From positions 1 to 64,000 of the forward strand of contig NZ_JACSJI010000017.1 in assembly GCF_014349105.1 (NCBI RefSeq): DNA of 64,000 nucleotides. The letters are read 5' to 3'. The translations under genes were made by a program, and so were the position numbers. Shown one piece after another: positions 35,446-41,887 of the stretch (positions are counted from its first letter, which is position 1; each line of letters begins with the position of its first letter). A model generated the notes under the pieces. It was not told the origin of the DNA, did no database searches, and saw nothing but the letters and a program-made list of their open reading frames with translations. The DNA comes from Caulobacter sp. 17J80-11. GTDB lineage: Bacteria; Pseudomonadota; Alphaproteobacteria; Caulobacterales; Caulobacteraceae.

Positions 35446-35479
35446 AAAACAAACGGCGGGCTGGAGAACCAGCCCGCCG
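35446..35479 (-). terminator. Terminator of the small RNA
   Basis: CGGCGGGCTGG (35454-35464) and its complement (35469-35479) with a 4-base loop; on the minus strand TTTGTTTTT follows. A textbook intrinsic terminator for a transcript that has no protein gene. Confidence 0.88.
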
Positions 35480-35566
35480 AAGTCGCATCATCGAGAATAA
35501 GGCGCGGAGACGGCAGACCGGCAGGGCGCCGGTCTCAAGTCGGGGGGGGCGTCGCCGCCTCCGCAG
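35446..35566 (-). ncRNA. Sigma-EcfG-dependent small RNA, GsrN-like
   Basis: A 352-base gap without a convincing gene holds, on the minus strand, a complete small-RNA unit. An EcfG-type promoter (35573-35598) points into it. The predicted 120-nt RNA folds as follows: GCGGAGGCGGC (35564-35554) pairs with GCCGTCTCCGC (35514-35504) over 11 bp with one G-U pair; inside this loop is a run of eight C (35549-35542) left unpaired, then a perfect hairpin GACCGGC-GCCCT-GCCGGTC. An unpaired TTATTCTCGATGATG linker follows, then an 11-bp terminator stem with TTTGTTTTT. An exposed C-rich loop and control by the stress sigma factor are the marks of GsrN in Caulobacter, but I could not compare sequences. No good open frame lies within it. 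Confidence 0.8.
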
Positions 35567-35572
35567 CCAAAG

Positions 35573-35598
35573 AACGTGGAGCCCCCCGTCGAAGTTCC
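35573..35598 (-). promoter_or_regulatory. Sigma-EcfG promoter of the small RNA
   Basis: Minus strand: GGAAC (35598-35594), 17 bases, CGTT (35576-35573). This matches the alphaproteobacterial EcfG consensus exactly, and puts the start of transcription near 35566. Confidence 0.82.
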
Positions 35599-35644
35599 GG
35601 CGACCTTTGTTTTTTGTGAGACCCTCGAGCGCCGCCGCGCCTGC

Positions 35645-35669
35645 GGAACGGCCAATCCCTTGAAGCGTT
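35645..35669 (+). promoter_or_regulatory. Sigma-EcfG promoter of the 35.7 kb gene
   Basis: GGAAC (35645-35649), 16 bases, CGTT (35666-35669), 57 bases before the start codon at 35727 and divergent from the small RNA promoter. Confidence 0.82.
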
Positions 35670-35726
35670 GAGAGAAAGCTCGGCGCCAGCGCGCCGGAAA
35701 AGATCCGTTTCAGGGAGCGCGTACCC

Positions 35727-36032
35727 ATGGCTGACCTCGATCCCCATTCGCGGGCGGCGCAGGCGGTCCACGAACATCGGCCGGTGGAGGCGCAGTACGT
35801 GCGCCAGGGCCGGCGCGGCACGCGGATCGTGTGGGTGCTGGCCATCTCGCTGGCCCTGGCGGCGCTGGCCACCTTCGGCTTCTGGGCGGCCCGCTCGCCC
35901 GACCTTCGGGCCACTGAACCCACCCCCGCCCAGGAGCGCGGCGTGGCCCGCGCCTGGGCCGAGCCGGCCCCGGCGGCCCGCCAGACCCCCGAGCCGGGCG
36001 AGAGCCCGGCGCCCGACGGCCAGCCTCGCTAA
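35727..36032 (+). CDS. Hypothetical membrane-anchored stress protein
   Basis: A 101-residue protein: cytoplasmic basic N-terminus (VEAQYVRQGRRGTR), one membrane helix (IVWVLAISLALAALATFGFW), then an acidic, Pro-rich periplasmic tail. No family known to me. AGGGAG lies 9 bases before the ATG. The EcfG promoter upstream and the location beside phyR make it a likely general-stress gene. Its stop overlaps that of the convergent DUF1328 gene by 4 bases. Confidence 0.78.
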   Translation: MADLDPHSRAAQAVHEHRPVEAQYVRQGRRGTRIVWVLAISLALAALATFGFWAARSPDLRATEPTPAQERGVARAWAEPAPAARQTPEPGESPAPDGQPR

Positions 36033-36202
36033 ACCGGCGGCTGGCCGCGGAAGGCCCGCACGGCGAAGCCGACCACCAGCAGCACCAGGAAGACCACGAA
36101 CAGAATCTTGGCGATCGCCGCCGCCAGACCGGCGAGGGCGAAGAAGCCCAGCGCTCCGCAGACCAGCGCCAAAACCACGAAGATCAAAGCCCAACCGAGC
36201 AT
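36029..36202 (-). CDS. DUF1328 (YtjA) small membrane protein
   Basis: A 57-residue protein (MLGWALIFVVLALVCGALGF at the start, ending FRGQPPV) with two membrane helices, the second containing AKILFVVFLVLLVVGF. This is the DUF1328/YtjA pattern. GGAGG lies 5 bases before the ATG. Such proteins are common members of EcfG regulons; no clear EcfG promoter lies directly upstream, so it may be read from phyR. A paralogue is at 58.5 kb. Confidence 0.88.
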   Translation of the reverse strand: MLGWALIFVVLALVCGALGFFALAGLAAAIAKILFVVFLVLLVVGFAVRAFRGQPPV

Positions 36203-36218
36203 GCGCGCCTCCGAACCG

Positions 36219-36251
36219 AAAACGGCCGGCCCGCGCGAGGTGGGCCGGCCG
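36219..36251 (-). terminator. Terminator of phyR
   Basis: CGGCCGGCCC (36223-36232) and its complement (36242-36251); on the minus strand TTTT follows directly. It lies 43 bases after the phyR stop. Confidence 0.8.
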
Positions 36252-36293
36252 TCGGATTCAACGCGCGAACGGGCGTTCGGCTCAGCCCCCTGC

Positions 36294-37097
36294 TCAGGCG
36301 ACCTCGCGGGCCCGGGCCGGGTGGAAGAACAGCGCCTGGCCGATCGCCGCCTTCACCGTCTCCGGCTGGAAGGGTTTGGTGATCAGGAAGGTCGGCTCCG
36401 GCCGCTCGCCGGTCAGCAGGCGTTCCGGGAAGGCGGTGATGAAGATCACCGGCACGTCGTAGCGCTTGAGGATGTCGCGCACCGCGTCGATGCCGGAGGA
36501 GCCGTCGGCCAGCTGGATGTCGGCCAGCACGAGGCCGGGACGCTTGCGCGCCACCGCGTCGACCGCCTCGTCGTGGGTGGCGGCGACGTCGACCACCGTG
36601 TGGCCGAGCTCCTTGACCAGCGCCTCGATGTCGGCGGCGATCACCGGCTCGTCCTCGATGATCAGCACGTCTGTGGCCAGCTCCTGGTCGATCTCGGCCT
36701 GGGCGCTGGCGATCAGCCGCTCCACCTCGTCGACGTCGGTCTCCAGGATCTGCGCCGCCTCGGACGGGGTGAATCCTTCAAGCGCGGTCAAAAGGAAGGC
36801 TTGGCGCGAGCGCGGCGCGATGGCCAGCAGCCGGCGCGCCGGATCGTCGGACCCGCCGCCCAGCTGGGCCGGCTCGGCGTCCTCGAGCTGCGCCCCGCTG
36901 GAGCACCAGATGGCGTGGAACACGTGATACAGCGCGACGCGCGGGGTCATGTGGGCTTCCAGCACCCGCTCGCCGGCGGCCAGCGCCTCGAGCGCGACGC
37001 GCACGTAGTTGTCTCCGGTGGCCTGATCGCCCGTCAGGGCGCGCGCGTAGCGACGCACGTAGGGCAGGTGCGGCGCCAGTCTCGCCAGAAGACCCAT
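36294..37097 (-). CDS. phyR: PhyR general stress response regulator
   Basis: A 267-residue PhyR. Residues 1-135 are an ECF sigma-like domain (LAPHLPYVRRYARALTGDQ; FLLTALEGFTPSEAAQILE), and residues 140-260 a receiver domain with acidic pocket EDE, phospho-acceptor Asp193 (LVLADIQLADGSSG), T (VIFITAFPE) and K (LITKPF). When phosphorylated, it binds NepR and frees the sigma factor. The start is the ATG at 37097, not the longer open frame. Divergent from nepR-ecfG, with an EcfG promoter in each direction. Confidence 0.96.
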   Translation of the reverse strand: MGLLARLAPHLPYVRRYARALTGDQATGDNYVRVALEALAAGERVLEAHMTPRVALYHVFHAIWCSSGAQLEDAEPAQLGGGSDDPARRLLAIAPRSRQAFLLTALEGFTPSEAAQILETDVDEVERLIASAQAEIDQELATDVLIIEDEPVIAADIEALVKELGHTVVDVAATHDEAVDAVARKRPGLVLADIQLADGSSGIDAVRDILKRYDVPVIFITAFPERLLTGERPEPTFLITKPFQPETVKAAIGQALFFHPARAREVA

Positions 37098-37190
37098 GAT
37101 TTGATTTCCCCGACACTGAATCCAAAAAGACGCATCCGAAAGGACGCACGGGCGCACAACGCCTCGAGATACGCGCGCGCTGTCGATCAC

Positions 37191-37216
37191 AACGCGTGAC
37201 GGACGGCGCAGGTTCC
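37191..37216 (-). promoter_or_regulatory. Sigma-EcfG promoter of phyR
   Basis: Minus strand: GGAAC (37216-37212), 17 bases, CGTT (37194-37191), 93 bases upstream of the phyR ATG. Confidence 0.85.
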
Positions 37217-37257
37217 TCGACGGAGTTCGCACACCAGCGCTATATTGGGGGAAACCC

Positions 37258-37282
37258 GGAACCGGGTCGAGCGGACCGCGTT
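37258..37282 (+). promoter_or_regulatory. Sigma-EcfG promoter of nepR-ecfG
   Basis: GGAAC (37258-37262), 16 bases, CGTT (37279-37282). The sigma factor thus drives its own operon. An ATG at 37291 follows the CGTT by only 8 bases. Confidence 0.85.
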
Positions 37283-37341
37283 TGAGGGCGATGGAAAGTT
37301 CCAAGTCGGCGCTCGCCTCGGCGCGGCGCGCGAGCGAGGCC

Positions 37342-37542
37342 ATGATCGATCAGAACACCGCAGCGAAGAACCGGCACCGGGTGGAAGAGGATCCCTCGTC
37401 GGACGAGGCGCGCCTGCGCCAACAGGCCATCGGCGTAAAGCTGCGCCAGATGTTCGACGAGGTCGTCAGCGAACCGGAGCCGGACGAGTTCCTGGAAATT
37501 CTCCGGCGTGCCGACGCACGCGACCAGGAGAGCGGCGCATGA
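37342..37542 (+). CDS. nepR: Anti-sigma factor NepR
   Basis: A 66-residue NepR. The conserved core is LRQQAIGVKLRQMFDEVV followed by SEPEPDEFLEILRRAD, which is bound by PhyR or by the sigma factor. The start at 37342 leaves the usual short polar N-terminus; ATG 37291 would give 83 residues and would be leaderless given the promoter position. The TGA overlaps the sigma factor ATG (ATGA), so the two are translated together. Confidence 0.93.
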   Translation: MIDQNTAAKNRHRVEEDPSSDEARLRQQAIGVKLRQMFDEVVSEPEPDEFLEILRRADARDQESGA

Positions 37543-38129
37543 CGGCGCACGCCGCCGCTTCGGCGGACGACGAGGGCTTCAAGCGCGAACTCGTCGGCCT
37601 GATCCCGCACCTGCGGGCGTTCGCGCGCACCCTGTGCGGCGACGCGGCCTCGGCCGACGACCTGGCCCAGGACGCCATGCTGAAGGCTTGGGACGCGCGC
37701 TCCAGCTTCCAGATGGGCACCAACATGAAGGCCTGGACCTTCATGATCCTGCGCAACCAGTTCTACTCGGAAAAGCGCCGGTCCTGGCGCCAGTCGCAGC
37801 TGGACCAGGAGCAGGCCGAACGCACCCTGGTGGCGGCCGACGATCCGGAGGCGCCGGTGGCGCTGGACGAACTGCGTCTGGCGCTCCGCAGCCTGCCCGA
37901 CGAGCAGCGCGAAGCGCTGGTGCTCGTGGGCGCCGGGGGCTTCGCCTACGAGGAAGCGGCCGAGATCTGTAACTGCGCGGTCGGCACGGTGAAGAGCCGG
38001 GTCAGCCGCGCTCGGCGCGCCCTGCAGGCGGCGCTGGAATCCGGAGCCTACGAACGCGACGGCGCGCCCGCGGGGGACGCCATGGGCGCGATCCTCGCCG
38101 ACGCGGAGCGTCTGAGCGGCGTGCGGTAA
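37539..38129 (+). CDS. ecfG: General stress sigma factor EcfG/SigT
   Basis: A 196-residue ECF sigma factor of the EcfG (ECF15) group. Region 2: LVGLIPHLRAFARTLCGD, then ADDLAQDAMLKAW and MKAWTFMILRNQFYSEKRR; region 4: LRSLPDEQREALVLV then AEICNCAVGTVKSRVSRARR. It recognises GGAAC-N16/17-CGTT promoters, of which nine clear and one weaker example are in this window. AGGAG precedes the ATG. Confidence 0.96.
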   Translation: MTAHAAASADDEGFKRELVGLIPHLRAFARTLCGDAASADDLAQDAMLKAWDARSSFQMGTNMKAWTFMILRNQFYSEKRRSWRQSQLDQEQAERTLVAADDPEAPVALDELRLALRSLPDEQREALVLVGAGGFAYEEAAEICNCAVGTVKSRVSRARRALQAALESGAYERDGAPAGDAMGAILADAERLSGVR

Positions 38130-38133
38130 GTCT

Positions 38134-39882
38134 GTGGGCCACGCCCCGACAGCGGCGGGCCCGCCGCGCTTCCAGACCATCCGTTTCCGTCTGGCGGCCG
38201 CCCTCGCGGCCGCCCTCTTGCCGATTTTGGCGCTCAGCGTGCTGCAGTCCGCCACCGCCTTCCGCCGCGAGGCCGAGCATCAGCGCACCGACCTGGCGCT
38301 CGGCGCCGAACGCGCGGCGGCGACGGCGCGGGCGCGGCTGGAGAGCGCGGTGGTCATGCTGGAGACCCTACGGCCGGAGTCGGTCGGTCTCTACTGCGTC
38401 CCACGCCTGCGCAACCTGGTCGACCGGCTGCAGGGCTACGAGGCCCTGGTGCGCTTCAGCGCCACCGGTCGGGTGGTCTGCGCCAGCGGCTCGGTGCCGT
38501 TCGAGAGCGCCGCGGTCGGCGGCGACTGGTTCGACCGGCTGAAGGCGGGCGAGCGCATGGTCGTCACCCGCGCTCCGCCGGGCGTATTCTCCCAGCAAGC
38601 GGCGGTGCTGACCGCGGTGCGGGCCGAGCGTCCGCTGGGCGCCTTCGACGGCGCCTTCGTCGCGGTGATCCCCCTGTCCAGCCTGCGCCCGACCGCGGCC
38701 GAGCGCGCCCTGCCCAACGGGGCCGAGGTGGCCGTGACCGACGACCGCGGCCGGCTGCTGACCTCGACCGATCCGCGCGCCTTCGGAAACCTGGAGACCG
38801 GCTGGACCCGCAAGGCGTTGAAGGAAGGCTCGGCCCTGTTCCACGCCAAGGACGCCGAGGGCCGCAACCGCGTCTTCGCCGGCGCCCCGCTGGCCGGCCA
38901 GGACGTGTTCGTGCTGCTGTCCGCCCCCACCCAGGGGCTGCTGTCCTGGGCCCGGCTGAACCCGATCATGACGCTGATCATGCCGCTGTTCGCCTGGGGC
39001 CTGGCGCTGGTGGCCGTGCTGAGCGTCACCGAACGGGTGGTGATCCGCTGGCTGGGCTATCTGGAGCGGATCGCCTCGATCTACGCCAAGGGACGCTACA
39101 GCGTACGTCCCCTGCAGGCGCGCAACGCGCCCTGGGAGATCCGCAACCTGGCCACCACCCTGGACCAGATGGCCGAGGCGATCGACGCGCGCGACGTGGC
39201 GCTGCGCGACAACCTCGCCCACAAGGACGCGCTGATGCGCGAGATCCACCACCGGGTGAAGAACAACCTGCAGGTCATCTCCTCGCTGCTGAACATGCAG
39301 CAGCGGGCCCTGACCGACCCGGGCGCGCGCGCGGCCATGAGCGACACCCGCCAGCGGATCACGGCCTTGGCCCTGATCTACCGCGCGCTCTACCTCAGCC
39401 CCGACCTCAAGCGGGTCGACGTGCGCCTTTTCCTGGAGGAGCTGATCGCCCAGCTGGTGGCCGGCGACGCCCCGCGCGGGCCGCTGGTGCGCACCGAGCT
39501 GGAGGCCGACGCGCTGGTGATCGATCCCGACAAGCTGGCCCCGCTGGCCCTGTGGGCGGTCGAAGCCATCACCAACGCCCAGAAGCACGCCTTCGCCGGC
39601 CGCGGCGGCACCTTGCGCGTGCGCTTCAAGGTCGACGGGGCGGAGAGCCGGCTGGAGGTCGAGGACGACGGCCCGGGCGCCGGCGAGGACGCGGTCGGCC
39701 AGGGCGTCGGCCGCACCCTGATGAACGCCTTCGCCCGCCAGCTGCGGGGCCGGGTCGAGATCGGCCCGGCGCTCGGCCACGGCGTTGTCGCCCGCCTGGT
39801 CTTTCCGACCCCCGAAGCGGCCGCGCCGGAAGGGCAAACCCGTGTGCGTCAAGGCTCAGCGGGGAACCAGGCTGCGGCCTGA
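38134..39882 (+). CDS. Sensor histidine kinase of the PhyK type (HisKA_2)
   Basis: A 582-residue membrane sensor kinase. TM1 at about 18-40, a periplasmic sensor domain at 40-270 with one Cys pair (YCVPR; VVCASG), TM2 at about 275-300, a HAMP-like linker, then a HisKA_2 dimerisation domain with phospho-His372 (EIHHRVKNNLQVISSLL) and an HATPase domain (NAQKHAF; VEDDGPGAGE). It starts with GTG 4 bases after the ecfG stop and is therefore the partner that phosphorylates PhyR, as PhyK does in Caulobacter. The last codons contain the promoter of the next gene. Confidence 0.92.
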   Translation: MGHAPTAAGPPRFQTIRFRLAAALAAALLPILALSVLQSATAFRREAEHQRTDLALGAERAAATARARLESAVVMLETLRPESVGLYCVPRLRNLVDRLQGYEALVRFSATGRVVCASGSVPFESAAVGGDWFDRLKAGERMVVTRAPPGVFSQQAAVLTAVRAERPLGAFDGAFVAVIPLSSLRPTAAERALPNGAEVAVTDDRGRLLTSTDPRAFGNLETGWTRKALKEGSALFHAKDAEGRNRVFAGAPLAGQDVFVLLSAPTQGLLSWARLNPIMTLIMPLFAWGLALVAVLSVTERVVIRWLGYLERIASIYAKGRYSVRPLQARNAPWEIRNLATTLDQMAEAIDARDVALRDNLAHKDALMREIHHRVKNNLQVISSLLNMQQRALTDPGARAAMSDTRQRITALALIYRALYLSPDLKRVDVRLFLEELIAQLVAGDAPRGPLVRTELEADALVIDPDKLAPLALWAVEAITNAQKHAFAGRGGTLRVRFKVDGAESRLEVEDDGPGAGEDAVGQGVGRTLMNAFARQLRGRVEIGPALGHGVVARLVFPTPEAAAPEGQTRVRQGSAGNQAAA

Positions 39883-39887
39883 GCGTT
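39863..39887 (+). promoter_or_regulatory. Sigma-EcfG promoter of the entericidin-like gene
   Basis: GGAAC (39863-39867), 16 bases, CGTT (39884-39887). The -35 and spacer lie within the last codons and stop of the kinase gene. Confidence 0.85.
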
Positions 39888-39915
39888 CCCCGCGCGCAAT
39901 CGGGAGGTACCGGAT

Positions 39916-40053
39916 ATGCGTAAGTTGATCGTGCTTCTGGCCGCCGCCGCCGCCCTGTCCGTATCGGCGTGCAACACCATGGCCGGCGTGGGCAAGGACA
40001 CCAAGGCCGCCGGCCAGGCGATCGAGAACAGCGCCGACGACGTCAAGAACTGA
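39916..40053 (+). CDS. Entericidin-like lipoprotein
   Basis: A 45-residue lipoprotein: MRKLIVLLAAAAALSVSACN with lipobox V-S-A-C, then NTMAGVGKDTKAAGQAIENS, the entericidin A/B family pattern. CGGGAGG lies upstream. The EcfG promoter ends 28 bases before the ATG, and a terminator follows, so it forms its own stress-induced unit. Confidence 0.93.
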   Translation: MRKLIVLLAAAAALSVSACNTMAGVGKDTKAAGQAIENSADDVKN

Positions 40054-40088
40054 CGGCCGTTCGCCTTTCGTGCGTCGAATGAGATGAA

Positions 40089-40118
40089 CCCCGCCGGCCG
40101 CCGGCGGGGCTTCGTCTT
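40089..40118 (+). terminator. Terminator of the entericidin-like gene
   Basis: CCCCGCCGG (40089-40097), CCG loop, CCGGCGGGG (40101-40109), then CTTCGTCTTAT. Confidence 0.7.
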
Positions 40119-40188
40119 ATGCGGCTGCAGGCGCCCGCGTTGCCTCCCCCCGGGGCCGTGGTAAAGCTTGGCAAAACCGGGGGGTTAC

Positions 40189-41853
40189 ATGAGCGTTCAG
40201 GATCCGGCCAAGACCCGCGAACCGGGCCTGGTCACGGTCGTCGCCGCGTCGGCGGCCGGCACCGCCTTCGAGTGGTACGACTTCTTCATCTTCGGCTCGC
40301 TGGCGGCGGTGATCGCCAAGCACTTCTACACCGGGGTGAGCGAGGCGACCGGCTTCATCCTGGCGCTGGCCACCTTTGCGGTCGGCTTCTTCGTGCGGCC
40401 GCTGGGGGCGCTGGTCTTCGGCCACATCGGCGACCGCAAGGGCCGCAAGGGCGCGTTCCTGGTGACCATCTCGCTGATGGGCGTCGCGACCTTCGCCATC
40501 GGCTTCCTGCCGACCTACGAGCAGATCGGCATGGCCGCACCGCTGGCGCTGATCGCGCTGCGCGTGCTGCAGGGCTTCGCGCTCGGCGGCGAATACGGCG
40601 GCGCGGCCATCTACGTAGCCGAGCACGCGCCGGTGAAGAAGCGCGGCGGCCTGACCGGCTGGATCCAGACCTCGGCCGCTCTGGGGCTGATCGGGGCGCT
40701 GGTGGTGATCCTGATCACCCGCAAGACGCTCGGCGAGGAGGCCTTCCAGGCCTGGGGCTGGCGCATCCCGTTCTGGGTCTCGATGGGCCTGCTGCTGATC
40801 TCGCTGTGGATGCGCGTGAAGCTCGGCGAGAGCCCCGCCTTCAAGAAACTCGAGGCCGAAGAGGGCGCTGTCGCCCGGGCCCCGTTCGCCGAAAGCTTCC
40901 TGCGCTGGCGCAACCTGCGCCTGGTGCTGATCGTGCTGTTCGGCATCATGATGGCGCAGGGCGCCGTCTGGTACGCCGCCTTCTTCTACAGCCAGTTCTT
41001 CCTGGAGAAGGTGCTGAAGGTCGAGGCCGCCACGGTCAACGAGCTGATGATCGCCGCGACCCTGGCCAGCGCCGTGCTCTACGTCTTCTTCGGCTGGCTG
41101 TCGGACAAGATCGGGCGCAAGCCGGTGATGCTGTTCGGCATGATCCTGGCCACCGTGGCCTTCTTCCCCGCCTTCAAGGCGATCACCGCCGCGGCCAACC
41201 CGGCCCTGGCCGAGGCCCAGGCCCAGGCGCCGGTGGTGGTGCACGCCGACCCGGCGACCTGCTCGGTGCAGTTCGACCCGGTCGGCAAGGCCGTGTTCGC
41301 CTCCTCCTGCGACATCGCCAAGAGCGTGCTGACCAACGCCGGCGTGTCCTATTCGAACGCCCCCCTCGCCCCGGGCGAGACCGCCAGCGTCTCGGTCGGC
41401 GATCGCATGGTGCTGTCGCGCGAGGGCGGGGGCCTGGACGGCGCCGCCCTGAAGGCGCTGAAGGCCGAGGTCGAGGTCGACATCCGCTCGGCCCTGGCCG
41501 AGGCCGGCTATCCCGAGAAGGCGGATCCGGCGCGGATCGACTTCCAGCGGCTGTTCGCCCTGATGATGATCTTCGTGGTGGCGGCCACCGCGCTCTACGG
41601 CCCGCAGGCGGCCGCCCTGGTCGAGCTGTTCCCGACCCGGATCCGCTACACGGCCATGAGCCTGCCCTACAACATCGGCACCGGCTGGTTCGGCGGCTTC
41701 CTGCCGGCGGCCGCCTTCGCCATGGTGGCGGCCTCGGGCAACATCTATTTCGGCCTCTGGTACCCGGTGGCGATCACCGCCGTGGCCGTGCTGGTCAACA
41801 TCGCCTTCCTGCCCGAGACCAAGGGCCGGGACCTGGACAGGATCGAGACGTAG
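40189..41853 (+). CDS. MFS transporter (metabolite:H+ symporter type) with periplasmic insert
   Basis: A 554-residue transporter of the MHS family (ShiA/KgtP/ProP-like): TAFEWYDFFIFGSLA at helix 1, GHIGDRKGRKG, LRVLQGFALGGEYGGA, GWLSDKIGRKPV and ELFPTRIRYTAMSLPYN. The family is usually about 430-450 residues; here roughly 100 extra residues lie at about 340-455 (PATCSVQFDPVGKAVFASSC on), with a Cys pair and an Ala-rich part, between helices 8 and 9-10. Substrate unknown. GGGGGG precedes the ATG at 40189. Confidence 0.9.
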   Translation: MSVQDPAKTREPGLVTVVAASAAGTAFEWYDFFIFGSLAAVIAKHFYTGVSEATGFILALATFAVGFFVRPLGALVFGHIGDRKGRKGAFLVTISLMGVATFAIGFLPTYEQIGMAAPLALIALRVLQGFALGGEYGGAAIYVAEHAPVKKRGGLTGWIQTSAALGLIGALVVILITRKTLGEEAFQAWGWRIPFWVSMGLLLISLWMRVKLGESPAFKKLEAEEGAVARAPFAESFLRWRNLRLVLIVLFGIMMAQGAVWYAAFFYSQFFLEKVLKVEAATVNELMIAATLASAVLYVFFGWLSDKIGRKPVMLFGMILATVAFFPAFKAITAAANPALAEAQAQAPVVVHADPATCSVQFDPVGKAVFASSCDIAKSVLTNAGVSYSNAPLAPGETASVSVGDRMVLSREGGGLDGAALKALKAEVEVDIRSALAEAGYPEKADPARIDFQRLFALMMIFVVAATALYGPQAAALVELFPTRIRYTAMSLPYNIGTGWFGGFLPAAAFAMVAASGNIYFGLWYPVAITAVAVLVNIAFLPETKGRDLDRIET

Positions 41854-41854
41854 A

Positions 41855-41881
41855 ATCCTTCTCCCTCAAGGGGAGAAGGAT
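41855..41881. terminator. Two-way terminator between the MFS and pbpC genes
   Basis: TCCTTCTCCC (41856-41865), TCAAG loop, GGGAGAAGGA (41871-41880). The core differs in one base from the end stem of the repeat at 20623-20645, so it is probably a leftover of that repeat family. Confidence 0.72.
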
Positions 41882-41887
41882 CACCGC

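Noticed and set aside
35541-35618. A plus-strand terminator or small RNA made of GTCGCCG / CGGCGAC and the TTTGTTTTTT run
   Set aside because: The 7-bp arms are 40 bases apart and no plus-strand promoter precedes them; the minus-strand RNA explains the region better.
35432-35923. A 163-residue minus-strand frame through the small RNA region
   Set aside because: No ribosome site or domain, Arg-rich shadow composition, and it overlaps a supported gene at 35,727.
36203-36293. EcfG promoter for the DUF1328 gene at 36.0 kb
   Set aside because: The only candidate is CGAAC-N11-CGTT, wrong in both sequence and spacing.
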